Notes: generated by a model from the sequence alone, not told the origin. Numbered from the stretch's first letter, positions 1 to 11,592 are shown. The stretch: 64,000 nt of DNA from Cervus elaphus (GCF_910594005.1 NC_057841.1:14369001-14433000), one strand, 5' to 3'. Made by a program: numbers and translations.

Positions 1-686
1 TAACTCATGAGCTGCTGCAGGTACTGACCTTCAAGACCCCCTGAAAGAAGCTCAGTGTGGAAAGCAGGAATAAGGTAATCTGTGCGCTGGAAAAAGCTGC
101 AAAACAACTCTTTAGATAGATATTTCCAGAAGATTTTATGAGCCCAATTCTTGCATTTCCTCATATCTTAAAAAAAAAAACAAAAAACAAAAAACACTGA
201 CATCATTAACGGTTACATCTTTGTGACTAGCAGCAAGCCGGTGCTGAAATGCGTACTTGACTGCAGGTATTTCCCCTTCTCTAAAGTCATATATAACACT
301 GATCTCTCCCCCTACCTGTCTGGAGAAGTTTCTCAGAACTATGTGAAATGCTGTCTCCCAGGCTATAGTTTTCATTTTGCTCCAAATAATGCTTAATTTA
401 CACTCTCATGTTATGCTGTGTTTTGTTTTGTTTTAAGGCAACAGGAGTATGTTTTATCCAACATACAGTGGGACTCCAGTCCAGCTAGTTCTGTAACTAT
501 TTGTCTCTCTGGACTATCTTCCTGAAGTAGATAACCCAGACTAGCCCATTGTACCTCAGTAAACCACAACCAGATACACACACGTGTGAATGAAAATAAG
601 TGAAGTGATATTCAGTGCTACTGAGGGTGGAGTGTTTTCTAGTGAATCAATAGCTATCATACGTGCAGATATATATAGATATAATA
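1..686. other. Unrecognised AT-rich sequence
   Basis: No repeat family or exon recognised. A 79-codon antisense frame (136-375) has no domain, no family resemblance and no splice context I can defend; its interior reads through an A-rich run near 170-195. Treated as noncoding. Confidence 0.5.
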
Positions 687-867
687 GGCAGAGGAGAAGG
701 GGACGACAGAGGATGAGATGGCTGGATGGCATCACTGACTCGATGGACATGAGTTTGGGTGAACTCTGGGAGTTGGTGACGGACAGGGAGGCCTGGTGTG
801 CTGCGATTCATGGGGTCGCAAAGAGTCGGACATGACTGAGCGACTGAACTGACTGAATGACTGAATA
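687..867 (+). mobile_element. BovB LINE 3' end (RTE clade)
   Basis: Only the extreme 3' end of a BovB retrotransposon is present: the GGACGACAGAGGATGAGATG block, the GATGGCATCACTGACTCGAT block, CATGGGGTCGCAAAGAGTCG, and a decayed (AACTGA)n-like tail at about 838-867. The same end recurs many times in this window on both strands. The element is severely 5'-truncated, as is usual for target-primed insertions, and carries no coding potential. A Bov-A type SINE shares part of this sequence, but the 5' portion favours BovB. Confidence 0.85.
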
Positions 868-1096
868 CTTCGATGACTAAGAAGATACACTGAAGATTTA
901 ACCTGTACTAGTGGATTTATTTCCTTAGATAAACTGATAATCTTCATGGTGTTTACTAAATTATTTATCTCTATGAAGCAATGCCCTTATTTTCATGTTC
1001 AGTTATAAGAACTACATGGCATGTTATTGCCAAATGGAGTCCGTGTGGTTTCATTGTCATAACCCCTGACAATCAACAAGGAGTGAGTGAGTGATA

Positions 1097-1212
1097 GTCA
1101 CTCAGTTGTGTCTGACTCTCTGTGACTCCACGAACTATATAGACTGCCAGGCTCCTCTGACCATGGAATTCTCCAAGCAAGAACACTGGAGTGGGATGCC
1201 ATTTCCTTCTCA
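1097..1212 (-). mobile_element. BovA-type SINE monomer
   Basis: Reverse complement of the BovA unit: CTCAGTTGTGTCTGACTC, then a CCAGGCTCCTCTGACCATGG block and a CAAGAACACTGGAGTGGGATG block, ending in CCATTTCCTTCTC. The tRNA-like head is absent. Divergence from the other copies here is moderate. Confidence 0.8.
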
Positions 1213-1384
1213 GGAAATGGCAACAGGGAACCTGTGGCCAAATCATTTTTCTTTTTCATTGATGAGAAGAATATCTACAGTGAATTCTAAAAAATATCAG
1301 TTTAATATGTTATACTCAGACACCTGATAATGAAGGAAGGTCACATATAAATAACAAATGGGCAAATTTGGGCACAAATTTTTA

Positions 1385-1400
1385 AAAGTTTTTATTTCTT
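1385..1400 (+). repeat. L1 target-site duplication, left copy
   Basis: AAAGTTTTTATTTCTT, repeated perfectly at 2739-2754, brackets the L1 insertion. The right copy is followed by AT (TTCTT/AT), close to the TTTT/AA preference of the L1 endonuclease for an antisense insertion. Confidence 0.9.
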
Positions 1401-2738
1401 TTTTTTCCATTTATTTTTATTAGTTGGAGGCTAATTACTTTACAATATTGTAGTGGGTTTTGCCATACATTGACATGAATCAGCCATGGATTTACATGTA
1501 TTCCCCATCCTGAACCCCCCTCCCACCTCCTTCCCCATCCCATCCCTCTGGGTCTTCCCAGTGCACCAGCCCTGAGCACTTGTCTCATGCATCCGACCTG
1601 GGCTGGTCATCTGTTTCACACTTGATAATATACATGTTTTGATGCTGTTCTCTCAAATCATCCTACCCTCATCTTTTCCCATAGAGTCCAAAAGTCTGTT
1701 CTATACATCTGTGTCTCTTTTTCTGTCTTACATATAGGGTCATTGTTACCATCTTTCTAAATTTCAAATATATGCATTAGTATACTGTATTGGTCTTTAT
1801 CTTTCTGGCTTACTTCACTCTGTATAATGGGCTCCAGTTTCATCCATCTCATTAGAACTGATTCAAATGAATTCTTTTTAATGGCTGAGTAACATTTCAT
1901 TGTGTATATGTATCACAGCTTCCTTATCCATTCGTCTGCTGATGGGCGTCTAGGTTGCTTCCATGTCCTGGCTATTATAAACAGTGCTGCGATGAACATT
2001 GGGGTGCATGTGTCTCTTTCAGATCTGGTTTTCTTGGTGTGTATGCCCAGGAGTGGGATTGCTGGGTCATATGGCAGTTCTATTTCCAGTATTTTAAGGA
2101 ATCTCCACACTGTTCTCCATAGTGGCTGTACTAGTTTGCATTCCCACCAACAGTGTAAGAGGGTTCCCTTTTCTCCACACCCTCTCCAGCATTTATTGCT
2201 TGTAGACTTTTGGATAGCAGCCATCCTGACTGGCATGTAATGGTACCTCATTGAGGTTTTGATTTGCATTTCTCTGATAATGAGTGATGTTGAACATCTT
2301 TTCATGTGTTTGTTGGCCATCTGTATGTCTTCTTTGGAGAAATGTCTGTTTAGATCTTTGGCCCATTTTTTGATTGGGTCATTTATTTTTCTGGAATGGA
2401 GCTGCAGGTGTTGCTTGTATATTTTTGAGATTAATCCTTTGTCTGTTTCTTCATTTGCTATTATTTTCTCCCATTCTGAAGGCTGTCTTTTCACCTTGCT
2501 TATAGTTTCCTTTGTTGTGCAAAAGCTTTTAAGTTTCATTAGGTCCCATCTGTTTATTTTTGCTTTTATTTCCAATATTCTGGGAGGTGGGTCATAGAGG
2601 ATCCTGCTGTGATTTATGTCGGAGAGTGCTTTGCCTATGTTCTCCTCTAGGAGTTTTACAGTTTCTGGTCTTACATTTAGATCTTTAATCCATTTTGAGT
2701 TAATTTTTGTGTATGGTGTTAGAAAGTGTTCTAGTTTC
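1401..2738 (-). mobile_element. 5'-truncated L1 (ruminant L1 type)
   Basis: A 1.34-kb antisense L1 holding the ORF2 C-terminus, 3' UTR and a poly(A) end (T-run after 1400). The 3' UTR carries a C-rich block at 1503-1536, which is G-rich in element sense. The perfect 16-bp TSD shows it arrived by target-primed reverse transcription. Low visible decay of the 3' UTR relative to the L1M fragments in this window points to a comparatively young ruminant-lineage L1. A second, sense copy of the same 3' region lies at 9,909-10,852. Confidence 0.92.
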
Positions 2739-2740
2739 AA
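1913..2740 (-). pseudogene. L1 ORF2p C-terminal remnant
   Basis: A 275-codon open frame encodes the C-terminal part of L1 ORF2p, downstream of the reverse transcriptase core. The zinc-knuckle-like pattern C184-x3-C188-x7-H196-x4-C201 is intact (residues counted in this frame). The annotated Met is an internal one, because the element is 5'-truncated and lacks endonuclease and RT catalytic motifs. The frame stops early at 1913-1915, where TGG-type tryptophan coding has become TGA; the homologous sense copy near 10,321 keeps TGG here. No function is expected: there is no promoter, no ORF1, and the protein is partial. Its length is about one fifth of a full ORF2p. Confidence 0.9.
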
Positions 2741-2754
2741 AGTTTTTATTTCTT

Positions 2755-2944
2755 ATTCAATTTCTATGTGATGATTTTGTCTAAATAGTTGCTTAAGTCT
2801 TCCAGTTTGAGTATTTATTAATACTAGTTTATAGAAGTCAGTCTTTGAAATCAGAACTTTTGGGAATAATGAAAGTTTTGTTGAGCAAAATCTAATGGAA
2901 ACTATGGAATGAATAATGATGACTTCAAGAATGACAACCCCCCT

Positions 2945-2976
<32 letters not shown>

Positions 2977-5635
2977 ACACTCACACACCCCATATTCACA
3001 CACCAAGACCCAGAATTAGAGGGCTAAGCCTGTACATCAGTTCTTATATTAGCTTTACAATCTGCTGATTCATATCTATAGTACCTGATTTTTTAATTAT
3101 ATAGTCCTGTATCCAGATATACAAAACTGATTACTTCCTTGATTCAGTAATTATAAGTGCTCTCCATCTTTCTGTCTATATTTTCTTCACGTATGATCAT
3201 TAAAACATAGGAAATCTATTACTTGAAATAATTTCCTATTGTAAGGATTAGTATAATATGAAGTCCCTGGGGTGTGAACATTTTCCTGTTTAAGTGGACT
3301 TCACTAACAAGTTCTACAAATACTGTTATACAAATTATGGCTAGATTATACATAGGTGTGGGGAGACAGTTTATAAATGTTGATGACTTTAGGAGCAGAA
3401 ATGACTCTTTGGGGTTTGAATATTGCTTGAGGAATTTCCCACTGTCTCAGAATCAGGTTCTTCTGCTGGTATTTACAGCAAAGCTTATGGATTATCTGGT
3501 TACCTCAGCCAAATGGATGGTGACCTTTTAAGTATTTCATACACATATCATGATTATGAGAATCCTGAAAAATGATCCTAGTGCTATCCTTTGCTTTGGT
3601 AGGAACTCCAGAGACTTATAGGGCACTGGAAAAATGTTATTTTCTTTGGGTGTTTTATTTCTATGTCCTATTTTATTCTGTAGGCCTTGCTCAAACATTT
3701 ATTTATGAAACAGAGGAGTCAAACTTCAAACAGGTGGGAGGGAAGGCTAGAAGGGCAAGTCTCTGAAGTTTTCGAGGCAGTCCAGCATCCCTGCAGCATC
3801 TTGTTATTTTCGCCTTCATGTAACTGCGGGTGCACATTGCTTTTGATTAAGTGATTGGGTTCAGGAACTCCCAGGCATGAACACACAATTATTGCGCCTG
3901 TTTTCTTTTTGCTCCTCTGACCCACAAAAAGACATCTAGCTCAACTGTACCATCAGGAATAAAGGGAAAAATAATTGAATATTTGATACAAATTGTAATT
4001 TTAAAATTTCTTATGAATTTTCTTTTCAACCAAGAAGAAACATAGGTGTCTGGTCTTGACTGCCCTTAAGAGACATAAAATAGGAAACCTACAATAAAAC
4101 CTGCAACAATTCGAAATAACAATTTTAATTTTCAAAGGAAGACAGTACACACTTTCATAGAAAACAAAATGGCACTTTAGTTTTTGTGACCGACATGGAA
4201 TGGAGAGAAATATCTAAAAATGAAATGAAAACACTGAGGAATAGTCATAGAGCTGCCAATACTTTTTATTTTTTCTTTCTTTTTCTCCAAAATTGTTGTT
4301 AAAACTGTTATATTGGAAATTTTAAAATTTAAAAAAGGAAAATATGTTCTGAAAATGGCATGGCTTTGAGGCTTGTTGAGTAGTTTATCTTGTCCTCATG
4401 CCAGAGTTAAAACACAGCTGAGAAGGCAGGTGATATTTTCTGATGTTGTCAACTGTTTCATTTTTATTATTAAAATGGCACTTTTTAAATGTGATAACTA
4501 ACGATTAATATGAGCAGAGAGAAAATCATGTTTAATTTTCAAATGGTTACTAGGAAGGATTGTAACCTCAGATCTTGCATCCAGCAATTCAGATGTTGAT
4601 ATAATTTCCATGCTTTAAAAATGCGCATCAGTGTATGTTTACACGATTGGGTGTAATGTGGCAAGTCATTCACACAGCTTACTGCTTGCAACTGACATGA
4701 CTCCAATGATCTATTGTTTTGAAGTTTTTCAAACATCAGGATCACTTTCCAACTTTATTTCACTGCTATTATATAACATACCCATCTAAACAATGTTATT
4801 TTGGACTTTTAGAGACTATTTCAGAATATTAAGATGCAAGGAATAAGATAATGAAGGAATGAGAAGCAGTCTTTTGGTATCCAACACTCAGTAACTAATT
4901 TTTTAACCTAACTTCAGGTAGAATATAATGGTTACTTCTGGGGGACTATCTAGGATTAAGAAGCAAATGACGAATGCTAACTAGATGATAACAATTTTTA
5001 GAGCAAGAACATTATTGCTAAATGAAGTCTTGATGAAAAATTTAGTTTTAATTATAATTTTGTAAAAAAAAAATACACATACACAAACTCATATGACTCT
5101 ACTCCAGCATTTGAATGGAACTATTTATCAAAGCAAGAAACTGTTAGAGAATTCAGCAGCCTTTCTGCCATTGTGGGAAGATGAATGATGAATCAGATGC
5201 AGTGTAGGATTCCTTAATAATTTATTGGGTCATGAGTTATGGTTTTGTTCAATTGAAAATTATTAGATGGGTTTGCCTCAGGCGAAGCGCATAGTGTATG
5301 GAAAAGGAAAATAGATTAAGCAAACATTCCATGAGTTTAATCATTTCAAACAGTGTACTGGATAAAGGCCCTGATGCATTTGTCATTAATTCAAGGGACA
5401 ATTTTACCTCCACACAACATAATCACAAGATGGGAGTTGTCAGTCCAGTTCTGTAAATGAGATGTTCATAATGAATAGTTGGTATAAGTCATTATTTTCA
5501 TCCAATGTTTTTCCTTGTGAATTAGGATAAGGAACAGTGCAGAAGTCAAAGCTTGTGATTACTTTTTTTAATTGAAAGGGTTTTTAAAAACCTCTAATCA
5601 CTTATTAAACATTGACTCTCCCATACATATAACAT
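2755..5635. other. Mostly unrecognised intergenic sequence
   Basis: Apart from the (AC)n tract, I recognise no repeat family or exon. Short frames of 63-85 codons occur on both strands at chance spacing and show no domain or family resemblance. Confidence 0.5.
2943..2988 (+). repeat. (AC)n microsatellite
   Basis: An imperfect dinucleotide tract: about 13 uninterrupted CA units, then two (TCACACACAC)-like interruptions. Confidence 0.95.
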
Positions 5636-5690
5636 ATATTTATTAAGCACCAATTTTGTGCCAGTGACACTGTTCAGAGTTCATTATAAG
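5636..5690 (+). mobile_element. Possible MIR core fragment
   Basis: TTTATTAAGCACCAATTTTG followed by TGCCAGTGACACTGTTC resembles the well-known MIR core (motifs for 'stage of life-cycle table' type GAGCACCTACTATGTGCCAG). Short and diverged, so only suggestive. Confidence 0.45.
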
Positions 5691-6689
5691 AACCAGTTTA
5701 AATAAAAGCTTGGTGACTGACCCTTCTAAACTGAAACTACCTTTCTTGGGCTTTCTTACACTAAAATATCTGTAAAGTTGCCCAGATTTGGCCAAAATAA
5801 TGAAGCTATTGTAAAGTTGCAGGCTCAGTCCTTATTTAACTAATACACTTTTACAGTTTTTGAGGTGTTGGACTATGTCTGCTCTTATATACTATAAGCA
5901 ATGCTATGCTGAACAACTTAGTATAAATAATATTTACTTAAAGGGTATCAGTCAATGCTAAATCAATCTCTAACCAATAGGTATTTGGTTTCAGAATTTG
6001 GAATTTCATTTTGGGAGGTTTTTCATGATGCTCTGAACTACTGTTCTTTATTAGTAGCTCCTCATACAATGTATTAGTTCTAGTAAAAAACAAATAGCAA
6101 TAATAAAATCATAGGAGTCTCTTTAGTTTTACATCTTTCCCTGTTAAATCTCCAGCCTATATTTCCTGATACTGGGCTGTAGGAATCTCAAAGGAGGAAC
6201 AGTTTGGTCATATGTTTTGATTATAATGTTCCTCTGGCAGTATGTTGTCCAAGAAATGTGTCTCTTGAGAAATGAAGGTCAACCTCCTACTAGCTTAGAG
6301 AGAGACTCAGTAAATATTTCAGCTACCTCTCATCACTACACTTTAGGAGAGACTAGAGTGACTGTCCCATATTGTTCAGGTGCAGATGACTCTTGTCTGA
6401 AGCCGTGAGGGAAACCTGGGTTCATTTATTGTCCCAGTTAGAAGGTATATGTTCCTTTCTGTAGGGCACTATAGAAACAACCTACAAAAGTTCTTGTATA
6501 GTACATACATTAACAAAAATCAATTTGATTCCTTTAAGTAGGTATAAAGATCATCCAATCCCTCTTTTTTCTTTCAAGTATTTATTACATATTTTGGGCA
6601 AGAAATTATGAGCTTCTGGTGTATCCTAATTGAGTACACACTCATCAGATCACACCTGTCATGACTCTTGTGTAGCTTTCTACTGTCAA

Positions 6690-6825
6690 CATACCCCACC
6701 AGCGTGATACCTTTGCTACAACTGATGACCCTAAATTGACTCAGTCAATCAGTCTGGACGAATGTAGAAAGACGTGTGCCCATCCTTATGGCATCCTACA
6801 GAGCATTTTCAAGGTGTTAGTGTGC
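6690..6825 (+). mobile_element. Possible ancient L1M 3'-region fragment
   Basis: CCACCAGCGTGATACCTTTG, ACAACTGATGACCCTAAATT and a GACGAATGTAGAAAGACGTG block followed by GGCATCCTACAGAGCATTTT resemble an old mammalian L1M 3' region, with internal deletions. The match is from memory of the family and is diverged. Confidence 0.45.
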
Positions 6826-7451
6826 ACAGGCCATGTGCTATTACCTGAAGGGTGGGCAGGGTCTTCATCCTCATCGTTAGTTGTCATTACACTGCAGGGT
6901 ACACAAGAACATCCTGACAAGCTTGTCAGCTCACACTTGGCCTCTCCCCGAGTTGTTGCTGATTTATTAGTTGTGTGATGCACAGGAATCTGCGGGAGGT
7001 TTAAGTGCCCCCTTTGATGACATTTGGGTGATATGATGGCTTATGTTAAGCTACACTTGTCTAGATGCTTACTTTAACTTTAAAATAAGATGCTTTCTTT
7101 GCCTCGATTTCTAGAAAACCTAGAGTCAGATTTGTGGTTTAGTCAGCTCTTACAGAACGAAAATAATACTTACACATATACATATATGGGTCAATATAAA
7201 TTGATATATAATTCATGTTCTTTTTTTCTGGAAAAGGTAATAGAAAATAATTGACATATATGTATATATAGATAAGTATATAAATATTATATACATATAT
7301 TTGATATAATAGCACAGGTTGATTGGACTATATATCCTACGGCCACAATGTTCAGGAGTTGCACTTTTTATTGTATTTTCCAGGGGAAAGTTGTGGGTGT
7401 GGAAAGTTATCGACATGTTTGATGAGCTCTTAACACTGCACCCGTGCCCAT
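6826..7451. other. Unrecognised, AT-rich toward the 3' side
   Basis: No family recognised. 7,160-7,310 is rich in TATA/CATA steps and low in complexity. Confidence 0.5.
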
Positions 7452-7661
7452 GCTGCCGCTCAGTCGTGTCCGACTCTCTGCGACCCCAGGGACTGCAGCC
7501 CAGCAGGCTCCTCTGTCCATGGGATTTCCCAGGCAAGAATACTGGAGTGGGGTGCCATTTCCTTCTCCAGGGGATCTTCCTGACCCAGGAACTGAACTCT
7601 TGTCTTTTGTGGCTCCTGCACTGCAGGTAGATTCTTTACCACTGAGCTTCAGGGGAAGCCC
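7452..7661 (-). mobile_element. Bov-tA SINE
   Basis: Antisense Bov-tA: the BovA body (CTCAGTCGTGTCCGACTCTC, CAGGCTCCTCTGTCCATGGG, CAAGAATACTGGAGTGGGGT) is followed by the tRNA-Glu-derived head (ACTGCAGGTAGATTCTTTAC, ending in GGGGAAGCC). Read in sense, the head would hold the pol III A and B boxes, but the B-box region here is diverged, and an expressed tRNA is not implied. Confidence 0.92.
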
Positions 7662-8650
7662 CAGTCCAACATCGCACCGAGTCAACTTAAAATGACTGGC
7701 ATAGATAATATTTCCCAAAATAAGCTCACAGCAGAAGAGTGGAAAAGTAAAACTATTCAGTGCCTCCAAGTTCTTGAACCCTGCATGTGCTTAACAAATA
7801 AACTAACCATAGAATACATGCATCATGACACACTATGATAGATTTTAAGGACTGCAACATTAACGTTTCATTTTTGGCTCCCTCAGTAACTACACTGAAA
7901 AATTAGAGGGAAAAGTGAAGAAATCACCCCTTCAGGTTAAAAAGCAAAACTAAAAACTGATTCAGAGCATCCCCATTAAGAATGAAAATATTCTTCCTGA
8001 TTTCAATATAGCTTAAGAAACCAATACTTCATTAGTGATTCAGAAAACTTCCCATTCACATATATTTAAATTACTTTTAATAATAAACTGATAATGATTT
8101 TTCTATATATATATGTGTGTAAAATCATGTCCTTGTATACCTTAAAGTTACACAATGTTATATGTTAATTAGACCTCAATAGAACTGAAAAAAAATAATT
8201 CGATCTAAAAGCCTTCTGAAGGTATGGGCATGTGCTTGCCCACCAGAAAGAACATAACACAGTATAGAAAATGATCAAATCCCCAGAAGATTTGTGTAAA
8301 GAGTGGAGTGTCATTTATTTGGGTATAAATTATCTCTACTTTATATTTAAAACTTAAGCATGGAAATAAAATATTCATTTAATACTTTGTTAAACATAGC
8401 CTGAGGCATTTATTTTTGTTTGTTAGAGAGAAAGATGTACTTCTCAGGGAACTTGAATGTATAATTTTCTTCAAAATTATGCATTCTCATTTCAGATAAA
8501 GCAAAAATTGTTTACTTCTTTGTGGTCCAACAACCTTGTCCTGAAATACTCATCCTGACAAATTTTCCTTCTGAGAATTTGTTTCTCAGCTCTAAGATAT
8601 TTACATAAAGGAAAAGCTACAGAGGAAAGCTGTCCATTGTAAGACGAGCA
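7662..8650. other. Unrecognised AT-rich sequence
   Basis: No repeat family or exon seen. It includes a short ATATATATATGTGTGT tract near 8,104. Confidence 0.5.
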
Positions 8651-8788
8651 TGAAAGTGAAATTGAAAGTGAAGTCGCTCAGCAGCGTCAGACTCTTTGCA
8701 ACCCCATGGACTGTAGCCTACCAGGCTCCTCAGTTCATGGAGTTTTCCAGGCAAGAGTACTGGAGTGGGTTTCCATTTCCTCCTCCAG
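8651..8788 (-). mobile_element. BovA-type SINE, head missing
   Basis: Antisense BovA body preceded by a GAAAGTGAAATTGAAAGTGA tail, the (TTTCAC)n-type tail often seen at Bov-tA 3' ends. It ends at TCCTCCAGA, before the tRNA-like head. Confidence 0.85.
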
Positions 8789-9215
8789 ATACCACATATT
8801 AGTTTGCATAGGACTGTGATTGAGGGTGTTACTGTTATGGTGAAAGGAGAAACAAATTGAAGAAGTGGAATCACAAAAACATGTCAAGATATAATGTAGA
8901 ATTAAAAGCCTCTCAAAAAGGTACCAAGTAAAAGTGTCAAATCTTCCTATTTTTAAACTTTTATTTGAAAAGTCAGAGGAAATTTTATGAGTATGACAAT
9001 CTTACTACAAACTTGCTGTAAACTCACCCTTAATTTTTCTATATTTTTAAAGAGCATAAATTAGTCCTATAAATTGTATAAGTCATGCATTTCTAGATTA
9101 CAACAAAAGCCAAAATCATGTTATTGGAAAATATTATATTGGGATGCCCTTTACCATATATGTATGACAGATTTCTTATTACTTTCAGACATTAAATCTT
9201 AAGCCATTAAAAAAA
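8789..9215. other. Unrecognised AT-rich sequence
   Basis: No family or exon recognised. Confidence 0.5.
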
Positions 9216-9897
9216 TCTCAACATTCAAAAAACTAAGAACATGGCATCCAGTCCCATCACTTCATGGCAAATAGATGGGGAAACAATGGAAACAGTGACA
9301 GACTTTCTTTTCTTGGGCCCCAAAATTACTGCAGACTGTGACTGCAGCCATGAACTTAAAAAATACTTGCTCCTTGGAAGGAAAGCTATGTCAAATCTAG
9401 ACAGTATATTAAAAAGCAAAGACATCACTTTGCTTACACAGGTCTGCCTAGTCAAAGCTACAGTTTTTCCAGTTGTCATGTTCGGATGTGAGAGTTGGAC
9501 CATAAAGAAGGCTGAGCAGGAAGAACTAGTGCTTTCAAACTGCGGTGCTGGAGAAGACTCTTTAGAGTCCCTTGGACAGCAAGGAGATTGAACCAGTCAA
9601 TCTTAAAGGAAATAAACCCTTGAATATTCATTGGAAGGACTGATGATGAAGCTGAAGCTCAAATACTCTGGCCACCTGATGCAAAGAGGCAACTCATTGG
9701 AAAAGAGCTTGATACATGGAAAGACTGGGGGCAGGAGGAGAAGGGGGTGACAGAGGATGAGACGGTAGGATGGCATCATTGACTTGATGGGCCTGAGTTT
9801 GAGCAAACCCCAGGAGATGGTGAATGACAGGGAAGCCTGGCATGTGGCAGTCCATGGGGTCTTAAAGAGTAGGACACGACTGAGCGACTGAATAACA
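9216..9897 (+). mobile_element. 5'-truncated BovB LINE
   Basis: Sense BovB beginning in the RT C-terminal region (CTCAACATTCAAAAAACTAA) and running to the 3' end (GACACGACTGAGCGACTGAA). The tail is short and diverged. The neighbouring L1 follows within about 12 bases. Confidence 0.92.
9241..9591 (+). pseudogene. BovB ORF C-terminal remnant
   Basis: A 116-codon frame covers the BovB polyprotein after the RT catalytic region. The recognisable order is MASSPITSWQIDGET, then the LGPKITAD block, LDSILKSKDITLL, and VMFGCESWTIKKAE. The upstream endonuclease and RT are missing, so this is a truncated fossil. Homologous blocks occur in the copies near 13.6, 33.0, 38.7, 44.0 and 49.8 kb. Confidence 0.85.
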
Positions 9898-9917
9898 CCA
9901 AAATTTAAGATATACAG

Positions 9918-10481
9918 ATGACTAACAAACACATGAAAAGATGCTCAACATCACTCATTATCAGAGAAATGCAAATCAAAACCTCAATGAGGTACCATTA
10001 CATGCCAGTCAGGATGGCTGCTATCCAAAAGTCTACAAGCAATAAATGCTGGAGAGGGTGTGGAGAAAAGGGAACCCTCTTACACTGTTGGTGGGAATGC
10101 AAACTAGTACAGCCACTATGGAAAACAGTGTGGAGATTTCTTTAAAAACTGGAAATAGAACTGCCATATGACCCAGCAATCCCACTTCTGGGCATACACC
10201 CTGAGGAAACCAGATCTGAAAGAGACACATGCACCCCAATGTTCATCGCAGCACTGTTTATAATAGCCAGGACATGGAAGCAACCTAGATGCCCATCAGC
10301 AGATGAATGGATAAGGAAGCTGTGGTATATATACACCATGGAATATTACTCAGCCATTAAAAAGAATTCATTTGAATCAGTTCTAATGAGATGGATGAAA
10401 CTGGAGCCCATTATACAGAGTGAAGTAAGCCAGAAAGATAAAGCACATTACAGCATACTAACACATATATATGCAATTTAG
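9918..10481 (+). pseudogene. L1 ORF2p C-terminal remnant, interrupted
   Basis: Two in-family frames remain: 9,918-10,145 and 10,239-10,481. The first holds the C-x3-C-x7-H-x4-C zinc-knuckle-like pattern and ends at a TAA after the residues RFL, where the related copy at 1.9-2.7 kb has a lysine codon (AAA to TAA). The second carries the downstream end, including WYIYTMEYYSAIKKN, and shows the tryptophan that is lost in the 1.9-kb copy. It is partial and nonsense-broken, so not functional. Confidence 0.88.
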
Positions 10482-10698
10482 AAAGATGGTAACGATAACC
10501 CTACATGGATAACAGAAAAAGAGACACAGAAGTACAGAACAGACTTTTGAACTCTGTGGGAGAAGGTGAGGGTGGGATGTTTGGAAAGAACAGCATGTAT
10601 ACTATCTATGGTGAAGCAGATCACCAGCCCAGGTTGGATGCATGAGACAAGTGCTCGGGCCTGGTGCACTGGGAAGACCCAGAGGGATCGGGTGGAGA

Positions 10699-10727
10699 GG
10701 GAGGTGGGAGGGGGGATCCGGATGGGG
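10699..10727 (+). other. G-quadruplex-type motif in L1 3' UTR
   Basis: Four G runs of at least three (10,699-701, 706-708, 710-715, 724-727) with loops of 4, 1 and 8 bases. The antisense L1 has the corresponding C-rich block at 1503-1536. G-rich tracts in L1 3' UTRs are a known mammalian feature. Confidence 0.6.
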
Positions 10728-10880
10728 AATACGTGTAACTCTATGGCTGATTCATATCAATGTATGACAAAACCCACTGAAATGTTGTGAAGTAATTAGC
10801 CTCCAACTAATAAAAAAAAAAATAAAAATAAATTAAAAAAAAAATAAATAAAGTAGTACAGAGGGACAAAACATACATAG

Positions 10881-11295
10881 ACAGTCCCAATTTACAATGT
10901 TTTGATTTACAATTTTTTGACTTTATGATGGTATGAAGGCAATATGCATTCATTAGAAATCAAGCTTTGAATTTTGAATTTTGCTCCTTTCCTGGGCTAT
11001 AATTCCTCTTTTGTGATGCTGGGACACAGCAGTGAGTACAGTGCCCTGATTGTTATGTGATCAGTAGGGTATACAACCAATACAGTGACAAATATCCTGT
11101 ACCTAGACAACCATTCTGGTTTTCACTTTCAGGACAGTACTCAATAAACTACACGGAATATTCAACACTATTGTGAAATAGATGTTGTGTTAGCTTTGTC
11201 CAATTGTAGGCTAATGTAGTACATTATGTAAGTGAGGCATTCTGAGCACATTTAAGGCAGGTGAAGCTAAACTAGGATGGTTGGTAGGTTAGCGG
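10881..11295 (+). mobile_element. Tigger-type DNA transposon fossil
   Basis: TTTTGATTTACAATTTTTTG, then GCTGGGACACAGCAG, ATCCTGTACCTAGACAACCA, TTTTCACTTTCAGGACAGTA and CAATTGTAGGCTAATGTAGT recall an old TcMar-Tigger family shared by placental mammals. It is highly diverged, with no transposase frame visible. Confidence 0.6.
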
Positions 11296-11297
11296 TA

Positions 11298-11592
11298 CAG
11301 TCATCCCTGGGTATTGAAGGCGCCAGAGCTGCCCGGGGATATCAGAACCCACAGATGCTCAAGTCCCTTGTATAAAATGGTGATGTATTTGCAACCTATT
11401 TCAGTATTCCTGCCTGGTAAGTCCCATGAACCCAGGAGCCTCGTAGGCCACAGTCCATGGGGTCCAAAGAGTGGGACATGACCTAGCAACTAAACAACAA
11501 CATTTGCATATAACCTGTGCTCATCCTTCATCTCTAGATTACATCTAACACCTAATACAATGTAAATACTATGTAAATAGTTGTACAATACA
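11298..11592 (+). mobile_element. Tigger-type MITE split by a SINE
   Basis: Left part 11,298-11,397 starts CAGTCATCCCTGGGTATTGA and includes CACAGATGCTCAAGTCCCTT. Right part 11,502-11,592 carries TTTGCATATAACCTGTGCTC, CATCTCTAGATTAC, CTAATACAATGTAAATACTA and TGTAAATAGTTGT. Both halves belong to the same Tigger-derived family in the correct order, so the BovA between them is a later insertion. Confidence 0.7.
11398..11501 (+). mobile_element. BovA SINE inside the Tigger fossil
   Basis: Sense BovA piece (CAGTATTCCTGCCTGG, CAGTCCATGGGGTCCAAAGA). It is flanked by ATTTGCAACCT (11,387-11,397) and ATTTGCATATAACCT (11,502-11,516), readable as a diverged TSD with a 4-bp loss on one side. Confidence 0.8.

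Larger units (their letters stand above)
9909..10852 (+). mobile_element. 5'-truncated L1, sense
   Basis: Begins abruptly in ORF2 (CATGAAAAGATGCTCAACAT region) and continues through the 3' UTR to an A-rich tail at 10,808-10,852 with interspersed T. It parallels the antisense copy at 1,401-2,738. A clean TSD was not found, partly because the left edge abuts a BovB tail. Confidence 0.92.

Noticed and set aside
136..375. 79-codon antisense frame
   Set aside because: No recognisable domain, no family, runs over a poly-A-rich stretch; length is within chance for this AT content.
1913..2740. 275-codon frame as a host gene
   Set aside because: It is the L1 ORF2p C-terminus inside a TSD-bounded L1.
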